Shown: in pieces, positions 32,526 through 43,264 of the stretch | Layout: every line of letters starts with the position of its first letter | Numbering within the stretch: position 1 is the first letter of the stretch | Assembly (NCBI GenBank): GCA_029817715.1 | Contig: JARUPY010000089.1 | Span: 1,178,001-1,242,000, forward strand | Length of the DNA: 64,000 bases | Source: Melastoma dodecandrum | Lineage: Eukaryota; Streptophyta; Magnoliopsida; Myrtales; Melastomataceae | Reading direction: 5' to 3' | The notes under the pieces: generated by a model | What the model saw: the letters and a program-made list of their open reading frames with translations, nothing else | What the model was told of the DNA's origin: nothing | Databases searched by the model: none | Position numbers and translations under genes: made by a program

Positions 32526-35500
32526 GGAGAAAGGTCATGCAGTCGCTGATATCCTACAGCGACTTCAGAACCATGTTTGGATGTCTAGGAAAGCAGGATG
32601 CCAGATAGGCAACATTAATCTAGAAGTTAGGTCATGTAATAACGTTGACACCGATTTAGGTGGTGTCCAGAGTCGTGAGTCGCTGATCATGCCATGTGAC
32701 TCACTCGTAAGCGTCAATTTAGGCGAGGCATCGGGCCCTCGAATTGTTTTCATCAGTTCCTCCATGAATAAAGAACTCTTCAATTCTATCAAAGTTACTC
32801 TAGAAGAGTTTAAAGACTGTTTCGCTTGGGATTACACCGAGATGCCTGGCCTAGATCGCCGACTTGTGGAACACAAGTTACCAATCAAAACGGGATTTAA
32901 ACCAGTCCAACAGGCGCCGAGGAGAATGACTCATGAAGTCACTCAAGCAGTATTCGAGGAAGTCAAGAAGATCTTTAAAGCTGGATATATAAGGACATCG
33001 AGGTACACCGAGTGGATATCCAGTATAGTTCCTGTCATTAAGAAGAATGGTAAGATTAGAGTTTGCATCGACTTCAGAGACTTGAATCGTGCCACTCCAA
33101 AGGATGAGTACCCCATGCCTATCGCAGACGACTTAGTCGACAAGACTGCAGGGCACCAAATTATGTCCTTCATGGATGGTTTTTCAGGATATAACCAAAT
33201 CTTCCTGGCTGAGGAAGATATCCATAAAACTGCGTTCAGGTGTCCCTTGGGCATTTTCGAATGGGTAGTCATGCCATTCGGACTCAAAAACGCTGGGGCA
33301 ACCTATCAACGAGCCATGAACGCTATATTTGATGCCTCGATTAACAAAACAGTCGAAGTATACATAGACGATATAGTGGTCAAGTCGCAAGACGAGAAGT
33401 CACATGTTAATGACCTTAGAAATGCTTTCATTCAAATGAGAAAGCATCAGCTCAAACTAAACCCTCTCAAATGTGCCTTCGGAGTCAGAGCAGGACATTT
33501 CCTAGGATTCCTAGTCCATCAACGTGGCATAGAAGTCGACCAGAACAAAGTGAATGCCATTCGAAGATTGAACCCTCCGAGTAATAAGAAGCAGTTACAG
33601 GCTTTCTTAGGAAGGATCAATTATCTAAGGCGATTTATCGGTAACGTCGCTGGACGGACAGAAGTTTTTTCGACTTTACTGAAGGCGAAGGGAAATTTTG
33701 TGTGGAGCGACGAACACCAAAAAGCATTTGAAGGCTTAAAGGAGTATTTAATGAAGCCGCCTGTGCTTGTCCCTCCTCGGATAGGAAAGCCCTATCTGCT
33801 TTACGTGGCAGCAACCGAATCAGTCATCGGTGCCATGTTAGCCCAAGAGGCGGAGAACAAAACTGAGAGAGCGGTCTACTATTTGTCAAGACAAATGACG
33901 GCCACAGAAAAGCGCTATACAATTAAGGAGAAGTTGTGCCTATCAGTCTTCTATGCTGTTAAGAAGCTGAGACATTATATCGGATCCCAAGAGGTTCATG
34001 TTATTGCCAAGTCTCCAGTCATAAAATACTTTTTCGAAAGTCCCCTATTGACCGGAAGAATTAGTAAATGGAGCTTGGTCCTATCCGCATACGATCTGCG
34101 TTTCAAACCTCAACAGTCGGTGAAAGGGCAGGCCTTAGCCGACTTCTTAGTGAACCACGATCCATCTACATCAATCGATCAAGAGGAATCCTTTGAAGAT
34201 GTCTGGCAAGCTTGGTTTGATGGATCTTCGGCGAAATCCGGCGTAGGCATAGGCCTCCACATACTTTCGCCACTAGGGAAGGACGTTCGCCTGGCATATC
34301 GTTTATCGGCGACTCATACAAACAATGCGACTGAGTATGAAGCGTTGATCACGCTCTTGAAGGAATTATTAACCTTGGGAGCCAGGAAAGCCAGAGTAAT
34401 GGGAGACTCTCAACTGATTATTAACCAGATGAATGGCGACTCTCTATGTCAAGAGAAACTCGCACCCTATCATCAAGTCGCTCGAAGGCTAGTCGAGCGG
34501 TTCGAAGCAATTACTTTCCTCTTTGTAGGCCGGGAGGAAAACACCATCGCTAACGACCTAGCCCAAAAAGCTTCGGGATACAAGGCTAGAGGAAGAAACG
34601 ATTGTGTCCCCGAAATAGCTTCTCATTTAGTCCCACAAAGCGATTTGTTCGCATTGGACATAATGACAAGCGATAAGGATTGGAGGAGGCCAATCACCGA
34701 CTTCCTCTCCGACCCAACACAAAAGGCGAGCCAAAGAATCAAGACTCAGGCTTTGTCGTACATCCTTATAGATGGGGTACTTTACAGAAAGACCAAAGAA
34801 GGAGTCCTACTAAGGTGCGTCGACTTAGACGAAGCGACCCCAATTATGTTGGAGACTCACCAGGGTTTATGCGGATCTCACCAATCTGGCACCAAAATGT
34901 CTTGGACTATCCAAAGACATGGTTTTTACTGGCCATCAATGCTAAAGAAGTGCATAGAAATGGCTAGGGGATGCCAAGAGTGTCAAAAACATGGTCCGGT
35001 GACAAGGGCCCCAGCGTCCGACTTAGTCTCAGTTGTCAAGCCTTGGCCATTTAGGTCTTGGGCTTTAGATATAATTGGGGAAATCCATCCGCACTCAAGT
35101 AAAGGTGACGCCTATATTCTAGTCGCCACCGATTATTTTACTAAATGGGTCGAGGCTCAGGTATATAAGAGGATCGATCACAAAGAAGTGATCGATTTTC
35201 TTAAATCATCTATCATCTATAGATTTGGAATTCCCCAGAATATTGTAGTGGACAATGACACCGCTTTCAATAATGAGAAAATGCGAGAATTCGCTACGGA
35301 GTTTGGTTTCTCGATCACCAACTCGACACCTTATTATCCTCAGGCGAATGGACAGGCTGAAGCTACCAATAAACTCATAAAGAACAATATTCAGAAAATG
35401 GTTGGCGCAAATCCAAGAGAATGGCACCAACTATTACAGGACACTTTGTGGGCTTTGAGAGTTACTAAGAGAGAAAGCACAGGGGAAACCCCTTTTTCAT

Positions 35501-35748
35501 TAGTATATGGGCAAGATGCTGTCCTACCTATTGAGATTCGATACAAGTCGCTCAGGGTAGCTCATCCTGACTTGCAAGACGAGGCAATGTACCTCGCTTT
35601 AGAAGAATTGGAGAAGAAGCGACTCGACGTAATAGACCGACTCGAGGTCCATAAACAAAGAATCGCTAGGCACTATAATAAAAAGGTTGTCCATAAGCGC
35701 TTCAAAGTGGGCGACTTAGTATGGAAGATGATCCTACCCCTTAAATGA
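32404..35748 (+). CDS. Gypsy element: reverse transcriptase, two RNase H domains, integrase
   Basis: 1114 codons, frame +1 relative to protease. Reverse transcriptase has VCIDFRDLNRATPKDEYPMP, FMDGFSGYNQI, MPFGLKNAGATYQR and the catalytic YIDD (about residues 320-323). The first RNase H-like domain (LYVAATESVIGAML) lacks the expected acidic residue. A second, complete RNase H follows (WFDGSS, NNATEYEAL, MGDSQLI), the mark of Tat elements. Integrase has the HHCC zinc finger (HQGLCGSHQS, CQECQKHG) and D-D-E core residues (ALDIIGE, VVDNDTAF, NGQAEATNK). A TGA at 35746 ends the frame, yet homologous C-terminal integrase sequence continues in frame to about 35970. The shift from protease may need splicing or frameshifting. 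Confidence 0.93.
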   Translation: MKARRTTAQAATREKRLRARRALRRSWSPIDSYTKGCMDSKEKGHAVADILQRLQNHVWMSRKAGCQIGNINLEVRSCNNVDTDLGGVQSRESLIMPCDSLVSVNLGEASGPRIVFISSSMNKELFNSIKVTLEEFKDCFAWDYTEMPGLDRRLVEHKLPIKTGFKPVQQAPRRMTHEVTQAVFEEVKKIFKAGYIRTSRYTEWISSIVPVIKKNGKIRVCIDFRDLNRATPKDEYPMPIADDLVDKTAGHQIMSFMDGFSGYNQIFLAEEDIHKTAFRCPLGIFEWVVMPFGLKNAGATYQRAMNAIFDASINKTVEVYIDDIVVKSQDEKSHVNDLRNAFIQMRKHQLKLNPLKCAFGVRAGHFLGFLVHQRGIEVDQNKVNAIRRLNPPSNKKQLQAFLGRINYLRRFIGNVAGRTEVFSTLLKAKGNFVWSDEHQKAFEGLKEYLMKPPVLVPPRIGKPYLLYVAATESVIGAMLAQEAENKTERAVYYLSRQMTATEKRYTIKEKLCLSVFYAVKKLRHYIGSQEVHVIAKSPVIKYFFESPLLTGRISKWSLVLSAYDLRFKPQQSVKGQALADFLVNHDPSTSIDQEESFEDVWQAWFDGSSAKSGVGIGLHILSPLGKDVRLAYRLSATHTNNATEYEALITLLKELLTLGARKARVMGDSQLIINQMNGDSLCQEKLAPYHQVARRLVERFEAITFLFVGREENTIANDLAQKASGYKARGRNDCVPEIASHLVPQSDLFALDIMTSDKDWRRPITDFLSDPTQKASQRIKTQALSYILIDGVLYRKTKEGVLLRCVDLDEATPIMLETHQGLCGSHQSGTKMSWTIQRHGFYWPSMLKKCIEMARGCQECQKHGPVTRAPASDLVSVVKPWPFRSWALDIIGEIHPHSSKGDAYILVATDYFTKWVEAQVYKRIDHKEVIDFLKSSIIYRFGIPQNIVVDNDTAFNNEKMREFATEFGFSITNSTPYYPQANGQAEATNKLIKNNIQKMVGANPREWHQLLQDTLWALRVTKRESTGETPFSLVYGQDAVLPIEIRYKSLRVAHPDLQDEAMYLALEELEKKRLDVIDRLEVHKQRIARHYNKKVVHKRFKVGDLVWKMILPLK

Positions 35749-36088
35749 AAGGACCAAGTCCTGGGTAAATGGTCTCCTAATTGGGAAGGTCCACATGAGG
35801 TATGTGAAACATACTCATCTAATAGCTATAGGCTTATGACGAGAAGTGGGGTCAGACATCCATTCAAGGTTAATGGTAAATATCTCAAACCCTATCGCGC
35901 AACTATCTGGGAAGCTCACCATAAAATCCTAAGACGAAGGACTCCGTTAATTTGGGAAACGCTTAATTCCTAAGAAAATACGCTGTCTGGAAGAATGAAT
36001 CGAGCGTAATGGGCAGAAATTCATTCGAGACATAAGATACTTGATTTGTTCAGTAAAGCAAAAATAATCGAATTGCGTTGTTCTTTGG

Positions 36089-39000
36089 TTACAAGTTTAG
36101 ACTCCATAACCCGCCAACTTCTCTGAAATCGAGGACAAGGGATTTACGAGCTCGTCGCTTCGCGTTCACCTTGTTTCGCTGGGCATAAAGGTCGACGACC
36201 TTTTCTCTATCCTTCTCAGCGTTGGCCTCCAGCTCCTCGATTTCTTGAGTATTAATCGACGCAAGCTGCCGAGTCAGGTCATTCTTCAGGTTCGTATAGA
36301 ACTCTATCTGTCTCTCTGCCTCGGTCAGCTTCTCTTGCACATCGACCAAATGTTGGCGGGCGTCCTGTGCAGCTTTAGAGGCCTGCCCTCGAGCTTCATT
36401 GATCGACTGAATCTTCGAGTCGGTCAAGTCGTAGGCGAGCAGGTCGGCGTAGTAATCCCTCCAGCGGGTCCAATACGTCGACCTGAAACTCTTGCAGGCC
36501 CCCAGTATTTCGTCCGTAACCCGAGGGGATGTCTCGATCTCCTTCAGCAGCTTCTGCATCCTCCTAAACTCGTCGACGTTTAAGGGGTCAATGAGCAGAA
36601 GTTGGCAGAATTCTTCAATATCCTGGTGGAGCTTCACCCATGGGTCGCTAGTCGAGGTCGCTGCCGCAGGACCCTGCAGAATAAGAAATGAAATGTTGCT
36701 AAGACACAACATCCCGAAAAGTCGACACATCCATGCAATCGAATACTTACCTCTGAAGGTAATAAATCCTCAGAACTTTCGCCCGAAGAAGTGGAGGGGG
36801 TAGGAGCCTTCTTGCGACCAGCAGTCGTCTTCACTCTCTTCGGACGAGCCTGTGAAGTGTCGCGGTTAGAATCGCGATAACAACGCCATGCTCCGTGTGA
36901 GAGAAGAACACATACCATTGGTGGTGCAGGAGTGGGGACTGAAGAAGAAGGAACGCCTTGTTCTTCCTCCTCTCGCATCGACTGAGGTGGTGCCCCCTCT
37001 CGCGTCGACCGAGTTGGAGGATCGACTAAAACCATAGCGGTTCCTTCTTGTAGCAAGACTTCAGGAGCCTGCTCTTCCTAGAGTAGAGTGTAATAAAACC
37101 AAGGTTCATATATGAACTAGAGTAATATATCTTAGCAGGGAGTCGAGCTCACCTCGGCGATCGAAGCCGTTGCACCTGTCTCAAACACAACCGGAGTAGG
37201 TTGGTCACCACCTCCGGTTGACGCTTCGCCCTAGGCAATATAGTGCGGGTTAGATACAGAAGCTCAAGATGAGTTAGAATCAGTAGAATCATACCTCTGT
37301 AGTCGCTCCTCGAGCGATGTCGACCATCGCTAAAGTCGCAGGCACCGCAGCAGATGATGAACTCACTACTGGGGCCACCGCTGCTGGCGACCTCGAAGAA
37401 GAAGTCGCCGCTACGGTAGACGGCGACTTGGGAAGAGGAGCCGCCACTGAAGGTGATACCTTCACTAGTCTCCTCCTCTGGGATAGAGGCATCTCTTCAA
37501 GATCTCCTGCCTCAGCCGCCTTGCGCTTTGGAGCGCTTTTAGGTCGAGCCTTAGAGGGATCACCTGCAGCTGTCTTCCTAGGGCTCGCCACCTTAGCTTG
37601 CCCCTTGCCAGTCGACTTGAGTCTAGAAGGAGCGGGGGCAAGGGGAGCCTTAGGCTTGGATTTTCCAGAGCCCGGAGGCATCATTGATCCTGAAAAGGAG
37701 AAAGCTCACGATTAATACTAAGAACCCAATACTTTTAAAATCAAGCTAAGTCTTTACCTTTTGCTTTGATATGCGCGTCGCCTATGTAAAAATCAGGCTC
37801 CTTGGAAACCTCCAAGAAATGCATCAGGGCCCGCAGCTCTTCATAAGTAGCCGACCACAGCACAGTGAAGAACTGTGTGGCGAAACAGGCAGAAGTTTCA
37901 GACGGGAATTCCATCTGGGAGAGCTGCGCCTTGTGATTGAGCAAGTTGAGGGTCTTCGAGTCGATCGACTTGCAAACAATCCTTTTCGCCCGGTCCCCGT
38001 ATAGGCCGCCGGCAGGGTCAGCAAGTGGAACTGCTACACTTTGGATAAACCCAAACTGCCTCGCGCACAGTTGAGGGTTATAGACTTCGAAGGTCAGGCA
38101 GCCGTCGAAGATCACCGGCAGGTCTCTGCGGGTCAATACCCCATTCCAGAAGCCACGAGCAGCTTGAAGATTAATTTCCTGAGCAAATGTCTTGCCGCCT
38201 GGAAAGGGTGCCCAGTTGCGTCGATCTACCCTGCCGAAGTCGACGATGTGCTTCATGTGGCCAGTGATCGATGTCATAAGCCATTGATCCTTCCGCTGGC
38301 AGCACTGCTCCAAGATGGTCTCCCCATAATAGGCAGACTCGAGGGGCGAAGCAGGGCCCTTGAACCCAGTCAATCCTGGCATCCACATAGCCGACCAGAG
38401 GTGAACTAACCAGAGCAACCCTCCTGCTGGATGTTTTGGGAATGGCTTGATCTGAGACGTCGCTCTGTCCAGATCATGATAAAGCAGACCCAAAATAAAG
38501 GGACCCCAGGAGATTTCTTCATTGGTCTCCCTCAGAAAATTGGCCACCGCATAAGAAGTGTGGCTAACCTTCTTCCCAGGGAAGCAATAAACGAACTTGC
38601 TCAACCAGGTGCTGAGAAACTCGACCTCTTCCCGGGCGCCAAAACCTTCGGTCGACAACTTCTCATCTGGCTCTTTGCCTGCTGAGGCCATCTTTAAGTG
38701 CCTGCTCACCACCTCCATGTACTGAAGGGCGCCCTTAGGATTAATATCACCTGCCTGAGAGTATTGTCGAACAGGGAGACCATTGACTTTGCACCTGGTC
38801 AAAATCTTCACATCTGCCAATGTAACAGACATAGGACCTTCCGGAAAATAGAAGCAGTTGACAGCAGAGTTCCAAAAAGGCAGCATGGCCGAACAAACTC
38901 TAGGGTCACAGTTCTTATCTGCCACGGACATCCTAAAGAATCTCAGAATCTTCTGAGTCCTAAACCTCTCTGTAAAATGCTCCTCCCACATCTCAAGCCA

Positions 39001-39264
39001 GTCTACCATCTCGGACTTAGAAGCAGAGGGAAAACACAGGAAGGATCCCTGACCTTCCCAGTTGAGAGGATCGACGAAGTCGGGATGGCAAATCGGGATG
39101 GGCTTCTCGGTGACGAGATAGTTGAGCGGTACCGTCTCCGGGAAAAGATGCTCCGGCAAGATAGGTCCGAGGGTGACGCCCGATCCCTGTTCCTCCACGA
39201 CCGGAACGGGTCCGGTTGGCCCCGCACGCAAATTATGGAACTCAAAACACTTAAAAGTCGACAT
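36089..39264 (-). CDS. Antisense spliced gene inside the gypsy element: plant mobile domain protein
   Basis: Reading leftward, the exons are 39264-37758, 37689-37295, 37230-37153, 37077-36916, 36849-36751 and 36673-36089. All five introns are GT-AG (67, 64, 75, 66 and 77 bp) and the exons sum to 2826 nt, giving 941 aa with no internal stop. The N-terminal about 500 residues read as a plant mobile domain (PMD, aminotransferase-like family): VDWLEMWEEHFTERF, FPEGPMSVTLADVKILTRC, SWGPFILGLLYHDLDRAT. The middle is Lys/Pro/Ser/Ala-rich and nuclear-signal-like (PKRKAAEAG, SQRRRLVK). The last 150 residues are a heptad coiled coil. Antisense extra genes and PMDs are known in Tat-type elements, but the role is unknown. 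Intactness contrasts with the broken gag. Confidence 0.85.
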
Positions 39265-39411
39265 CTTTTTAAGGATCGGAAGAGTTTTTGAGGAGGGAGA
39301 CGAAGAGTTTTTCTGGGAAGCGAGGGTTTCTGGTTTCTTGGAGAAGATGGAGAAGTGTTGCCCAAGGAAGAAAAGTGCGGGAAAAAGATACTCACTCTCC
39401 CTTATATAGGG

Positions 39412-39418
39412 TGTGATT
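39412..39418 (-). promoter_or_regulatory. TATA box for the antisense gene
   Basis: The minus strand reads CCCTATATAAGGG around this point, about 150 bp before the antisense start codon at 39264. It lies between the antisense gene and the 3' LTR, so it is not part of the LTR promoter. Its sequence is a near-perfect TATATAA; function is inferred. Confidence 0.6.
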
Positions 39419-39451
39419 TTTTTTGCTAAGTCAGCATAGCTAACCCAGCAT

Positions 39452-39462
39452 AAAAGGGGGGC
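39452..39462 (+). other. Polypurine tract of the gypsy element
   Basis: AAAAGGGGGGC ends 3 bp before the 3' LTR start at 39466, the usual place for priming of plus-strand DNA. Confidence 0.8.
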
Positions 39463-39465
39463 TTA

Positions 39466-40581
39466 TGTTGACATAGTAAATAATTTTGGGCCTGGGCTTA
39501 GAGCCCAGAAATCATCACACTGCCTAAGGACGAAGTCGCCCAGGCCGACTCATGACAAAGTCGACTGGGCTAACTCAGAACGATGTCGTCCAGGTCGACT
39601 CATAATGAAGTCGACTGGGTTAACTCATGACGAAGTCATCCAAGTCGACTCATGACGGGGTCAGTTGGGATAACTCGTGATGAAGTCGACCCACAATGGA
39701 GTTACTGAAGACGATTTATAGAGTCGACTAGGTCAACTCACCACTAAGATATGACTACCAATTTGACCCAATAGTAGCTAGGTCTACTTATAGGGTCAAG
39801 TCGACATTACCCTGAACAAAGGCAAGCAGCCAAAGCCCGTGCAAACAAAGCAAGTCGACGAGATGGGAATAAATTTATTTATTCCTAAAGTCACGATTAT
39901 TAAGAATCGTAACCGATTCTAATTTTCAGGAACGTGATCCCGTATCTTATGAGGAGTTGTTGGGACACTCCCACGATACTAGGAATCACGACCCATGACA
40001 CGATCTGTAACAAGATCCACTCGTTACGTGTTAGACACGTACGAGCTCTCTATAAATAGCAAAGGAGTTTCCAAAGACAAAGCCACGACCATACACAGCC
40101 AAAACTCTGAAGTTTGTTCGTCAACCTTAGGAATTAGATGCCCTGACCCGGCTTAGAGGTCAACTATCCTTCCACCGATAGAGTGAGCTCGTAGGGCCTT
40201 TGCCGCCAATCCTCCGCCAGCGACTCCACCGGCGAAGTGAGCTCGTAGGGCCTTCGTCACAACTCTCCGCCAGCGACCACCTCCGACGAAGCGAGCTTCC
40301 AAGGCCTTCGTCACGACCTCCCGCCAGCGATCACCACAGACGGAGCGAGCTTCCAAGGCCTTCGTCACAATTCTCCGCCGCTACAAGATCCCGCATCGTC
40401 ACCACCGTTTCCCTTTTTTCCCTTTTAATGGCTGTAAGCCCTTTTCTTTTAATTCTCTAAAGATTGTAAGACTTGCATTATTTCTGTATAAATTAGTGCA
40501 TCTTCTTACTGGCGACCACAATATAACTACTGTGAGTCCTTTGCCAAATATTTCCAACGTGATCCGTTTCGTGCGCGAACA
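39466..40581 (+). repeat. 3' LTR of the gypsy element
   Basis: 1116 bp, TGTTGACATAG at the start and GCGCGAACA at the end. TATA box at 40051-40058. It differs from the 5' LTR at about 16 sites, mostly transitions. Confidence 0.95.
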
Positions 40582-40657
40582 AATATTATCTACACAATCG
40601 CGATGCTGCGGCCGTGCAGTCGCCCCAAGCGATGTTTAAATGGAAGGGAGGGAGGAA

Positions 40658-43264
40658 TCACTGCTTCTGAAGCATGGCCTCCATCTTCCTCTTCCTGGCA
40701 ATGTGTTTTAGTTTCTCCATGGCAACCAGCCCCAGTTGCCTCACCCTTTCTCTTGACAAACCTATGCTGATCAGGAGAAGAAGAACAACAATCAATCTTC
40801 AGAAGAATGTTACGGCAAGGCCAAGAGAGAGAGAGGGAAGGGGCCGGGACTTGCTCACCGTTTACTGATATCTTCCCATGTAAGGTTCTCGCCGTCGAAC
40901 CCGTGGTAGAGTCGGATTATTTCTATCTCCCTCCCAGAAAGTGCTATGCCCATGAGATTGTTTACATCCTCCTGCAAATGTTTCATCTGCCCACATTAGT
41001 CGATGCAACCAGATGACGATGTTACTGATTTATCCATTTCTCCTCTCTGGGGAATCGGCCCATTTACTGAAAACCAAAATAATGGCGTAATCAAGCGATC
41101 TAGGATATAACAGTGTACTTCTGACTGATGCTCTATTAGAGGGTCGTGGCGCACATTGTTCTCCAGATGAAACCCAAGTAGAGAGAACAAGAAGCGAAAG
41201 AAGATGAGGAGTTTTGTACCTTAAGCGCCGATAAGTGCACGCCGTGCCAGGGGTTATTCTCAGTGCATCTGTCCGCAATGTACTAAGCACAGATAAAAAA
41301 ACAGTAAGAAGACTACATTTAAACATAGGCATTTCATGCAAACAAAAAGATGCAAGCATATGGTTGCACTTACACTGTGGTGAGTTTCCCCCGGTAGGCC
41401 ATTTAGAGATGGGAAGGCATCTGTATCGAGAGAAAAAACTTTGCCGATAGCCTGCAAAAGCCGGAAAGTGAGGATGGAGAAAGAGAAGAGAAGCACAGCA
41501 CGAGAAATATCAATACATTTCGACCGACATAGTTTACCTCGGTAGCATTCCTCACTTTCTTTTGGGATATGTTCAGACATTTCGCGATGTTCTGACAAGG
41601 AACAACATAAAACATTTGAGATGAAACCCAGACAAATGAAAAGCATATGGGTTCGCGACTAGGATGGTGTCACGTAACACACATACAGTATCTTTTAAAC
41701 AGTCGATTCCATCCTTCACTTACATCTAGCGATGGCTCTACTCCTTTCCCCGCCAATCTAACCCTCGCGTTACGAATCAAACCTAGTCTTTCGTGCAAAT
41801 GAGCCGGCAATCTTAATGTTCTCGCATTTTCCACCAATGCCCTGGATACACCCTACAAGAAAAATCGACAAAGACCAAAAATCAACAGCCAGTTTCAGAG
41901 CCAAACTTCAGCATGAGTGCCATGAATCATCTGCCATACAATAACTACAATTACTAGGCTGGAAGGGGCAGAGGAAGGAAAGAGGCTATTGTCCTGGCAG
42001 GGCTCTTGCATGAACTTTGTTTTTCTCTGTGACAAAGTTCTAACATGAACAATGGCCGCAACTGGCTAGCTCTTAGACTACTTTCCCATCTTGTGTGGTC
42101 AAATTTGCGAACAAAGGAAGAATGTATGCACTCACCTGACGGATCCACCAATAGACATAGGTGGAGATTTTGAAACCCTTGGATGAATCGAATTTCTCGA
42201 TCCCACGGAGTAAGCCAATGAGACCTCCCTATGGATGACAAAAGACATGAAGTTGCAGATCATTCAACAAGTAGAAGTTCACGGGATCCATGCCTGCTGG
42301 CTTGAGAGTTAGTTTAGTCACCTGCACTAGGTCGGACATTTCCACACCCATGTTTTCGTATCTTTGAGCAATGGACATGACCAACCGGACATTGCTCATC
42401 GTGAGCTTCTCTCTAGCCAGCTTGGTCTCTATTGTTTTTGCTCGCAGTTCAGAACGTGACATCTTCAACGAGCGTGAGAGCTGATCTTCGGTGGGCTCGC
42501 ACCCTAATTTCTCCTTCAATCTGAAGCCACGTTCCCAATTGAAGGCATGATCAAACAATATTTAATCTTTCAATAACAGAAAATTCTGTTGAGGAGGCCG
42601 GAGCCGGCATTCCATTTTCAGGCAAACGAATTCAACAGTACCTGGACCTCTGATCCTCTAACGAAAGTCCGGCCCTTATTTTCTCGGAGAGGCGTCCGAC
42701 CTCCGATTGCGTAAGCAAGTCGTTGCTCACTACCCCCCTCACATAACCCTTGCTACGTTGCTGCAGCAGTTCCGGGTCGATCGTCATTCTGCATTGCTCG
42801 GGCCAGGCAGCTCTAGCAGAGGCTTTCCTCCTGGAAGCAATCCTCCTCTGCCGAGCCGACAGGCCAGAGCCTGTCACTGGCATCTTCTCTTGAGAGTGGC
42901 GTCCAGGAGGATCAACGACGCCGAGGTTCCACTGCGTCTCCAGCATGGATTTCTGCAGCAGCAGGAGATCATCGAGGTCTCGGTTGAAGGGGCCATCATC
43001 TCCAGCTACGGCAGGCTCCAACACCGGGTGAGAGCGAAAGGAGACCGAGCGTTCCCTGAAGGCTTTGGTGGGGGGAAAGGAGTCGTGTCTGGAAGAGCGG
43101 GCGACGGTGATACAGCTCTTGGCGGAAGTTGTCGGGTACCTATCGCCCATGAGCCTGTCGGCAAAGTCAGCGGCAGAGTAATAGGCGGATGAACTCAGGA
43201 GCCTCTTCCCGGCTGTCAGCCCAATGACTGCTGCGGTACCCGTGCCAGTACCCGTCGTAGTCAT
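40658..43264 (-). CDS. SIG1: Plastid RNA polymerase sigma factor SIG1 (SIGA)
   Basis: Reading leftward, nine exons: 43264-42642, 42520-42322, 42228-42136, 41852-41724, 41591-41538, 41451-41374, 41282-41220, 40971-40859 and 40766-40658. They give 486 aa, all phases consistent. The N-terminus is a Thr/Gly/Ser-rich transit peptide ([16 protein letters not shown]). Region 2 is [20 protein letters not shown], then [20 protein letters not shown] and [11 protein letters not shown] (promoter melting and -10 recognition). Region 3 begins [20 protein letters not shown]. Region 4.2 is [20 protein letters not shown] (-35 helix-turn-helix). SIG1 directs the bacterial-type plastid polymerase to photosynthesis promoters such as those of psaA/B. 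A gypsy LTR ends 71 bp beyond the stop codon and so lies in or at the 3' UTR. Confidence 0.94.

Larger units (their letters stand above)
27390..40581 (+). mobile_element. Full-length Ty3/gypsy element, Tat (Ogre/Retand-like) lineage
   Basis: 13,192 bp between exact 5-bp target duplications AATAT (27385-27389 and 40582-40586). The two LTRs are each 1116 bp and differ at about 16 positions by eye. The order is LTR, primer site, gag, protease, reverse transcriptase, RNase H-like connection, second RNase H, integrase, an antisense gene, polypurine tract, LTR. The extra RNase H domain, large size and antisense gene place it in the Tat lineage. Gag has several stops and pol has a late stop, so it is probably not autonomous now. 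It landed about 420 bp upstream of the At3g02900-type gene and 71 bp from the SIG1 stop codon. Confidence 0.95.

Noticed and set aside
36245..39409. Long plus-strand open frames opposite the antisense gene
   Set aside because: They are shadows of the minus-strand exons, lack known domains, and their limits do not respect the introns.
40658..43264. Bacterial-type sigma factor sequence, possible contamination or transfer
   Set aside because: It has nine exons with plant splice sites and a transit peptide. It is the normal nuclear gene for the plastid sigma factor SIG1.
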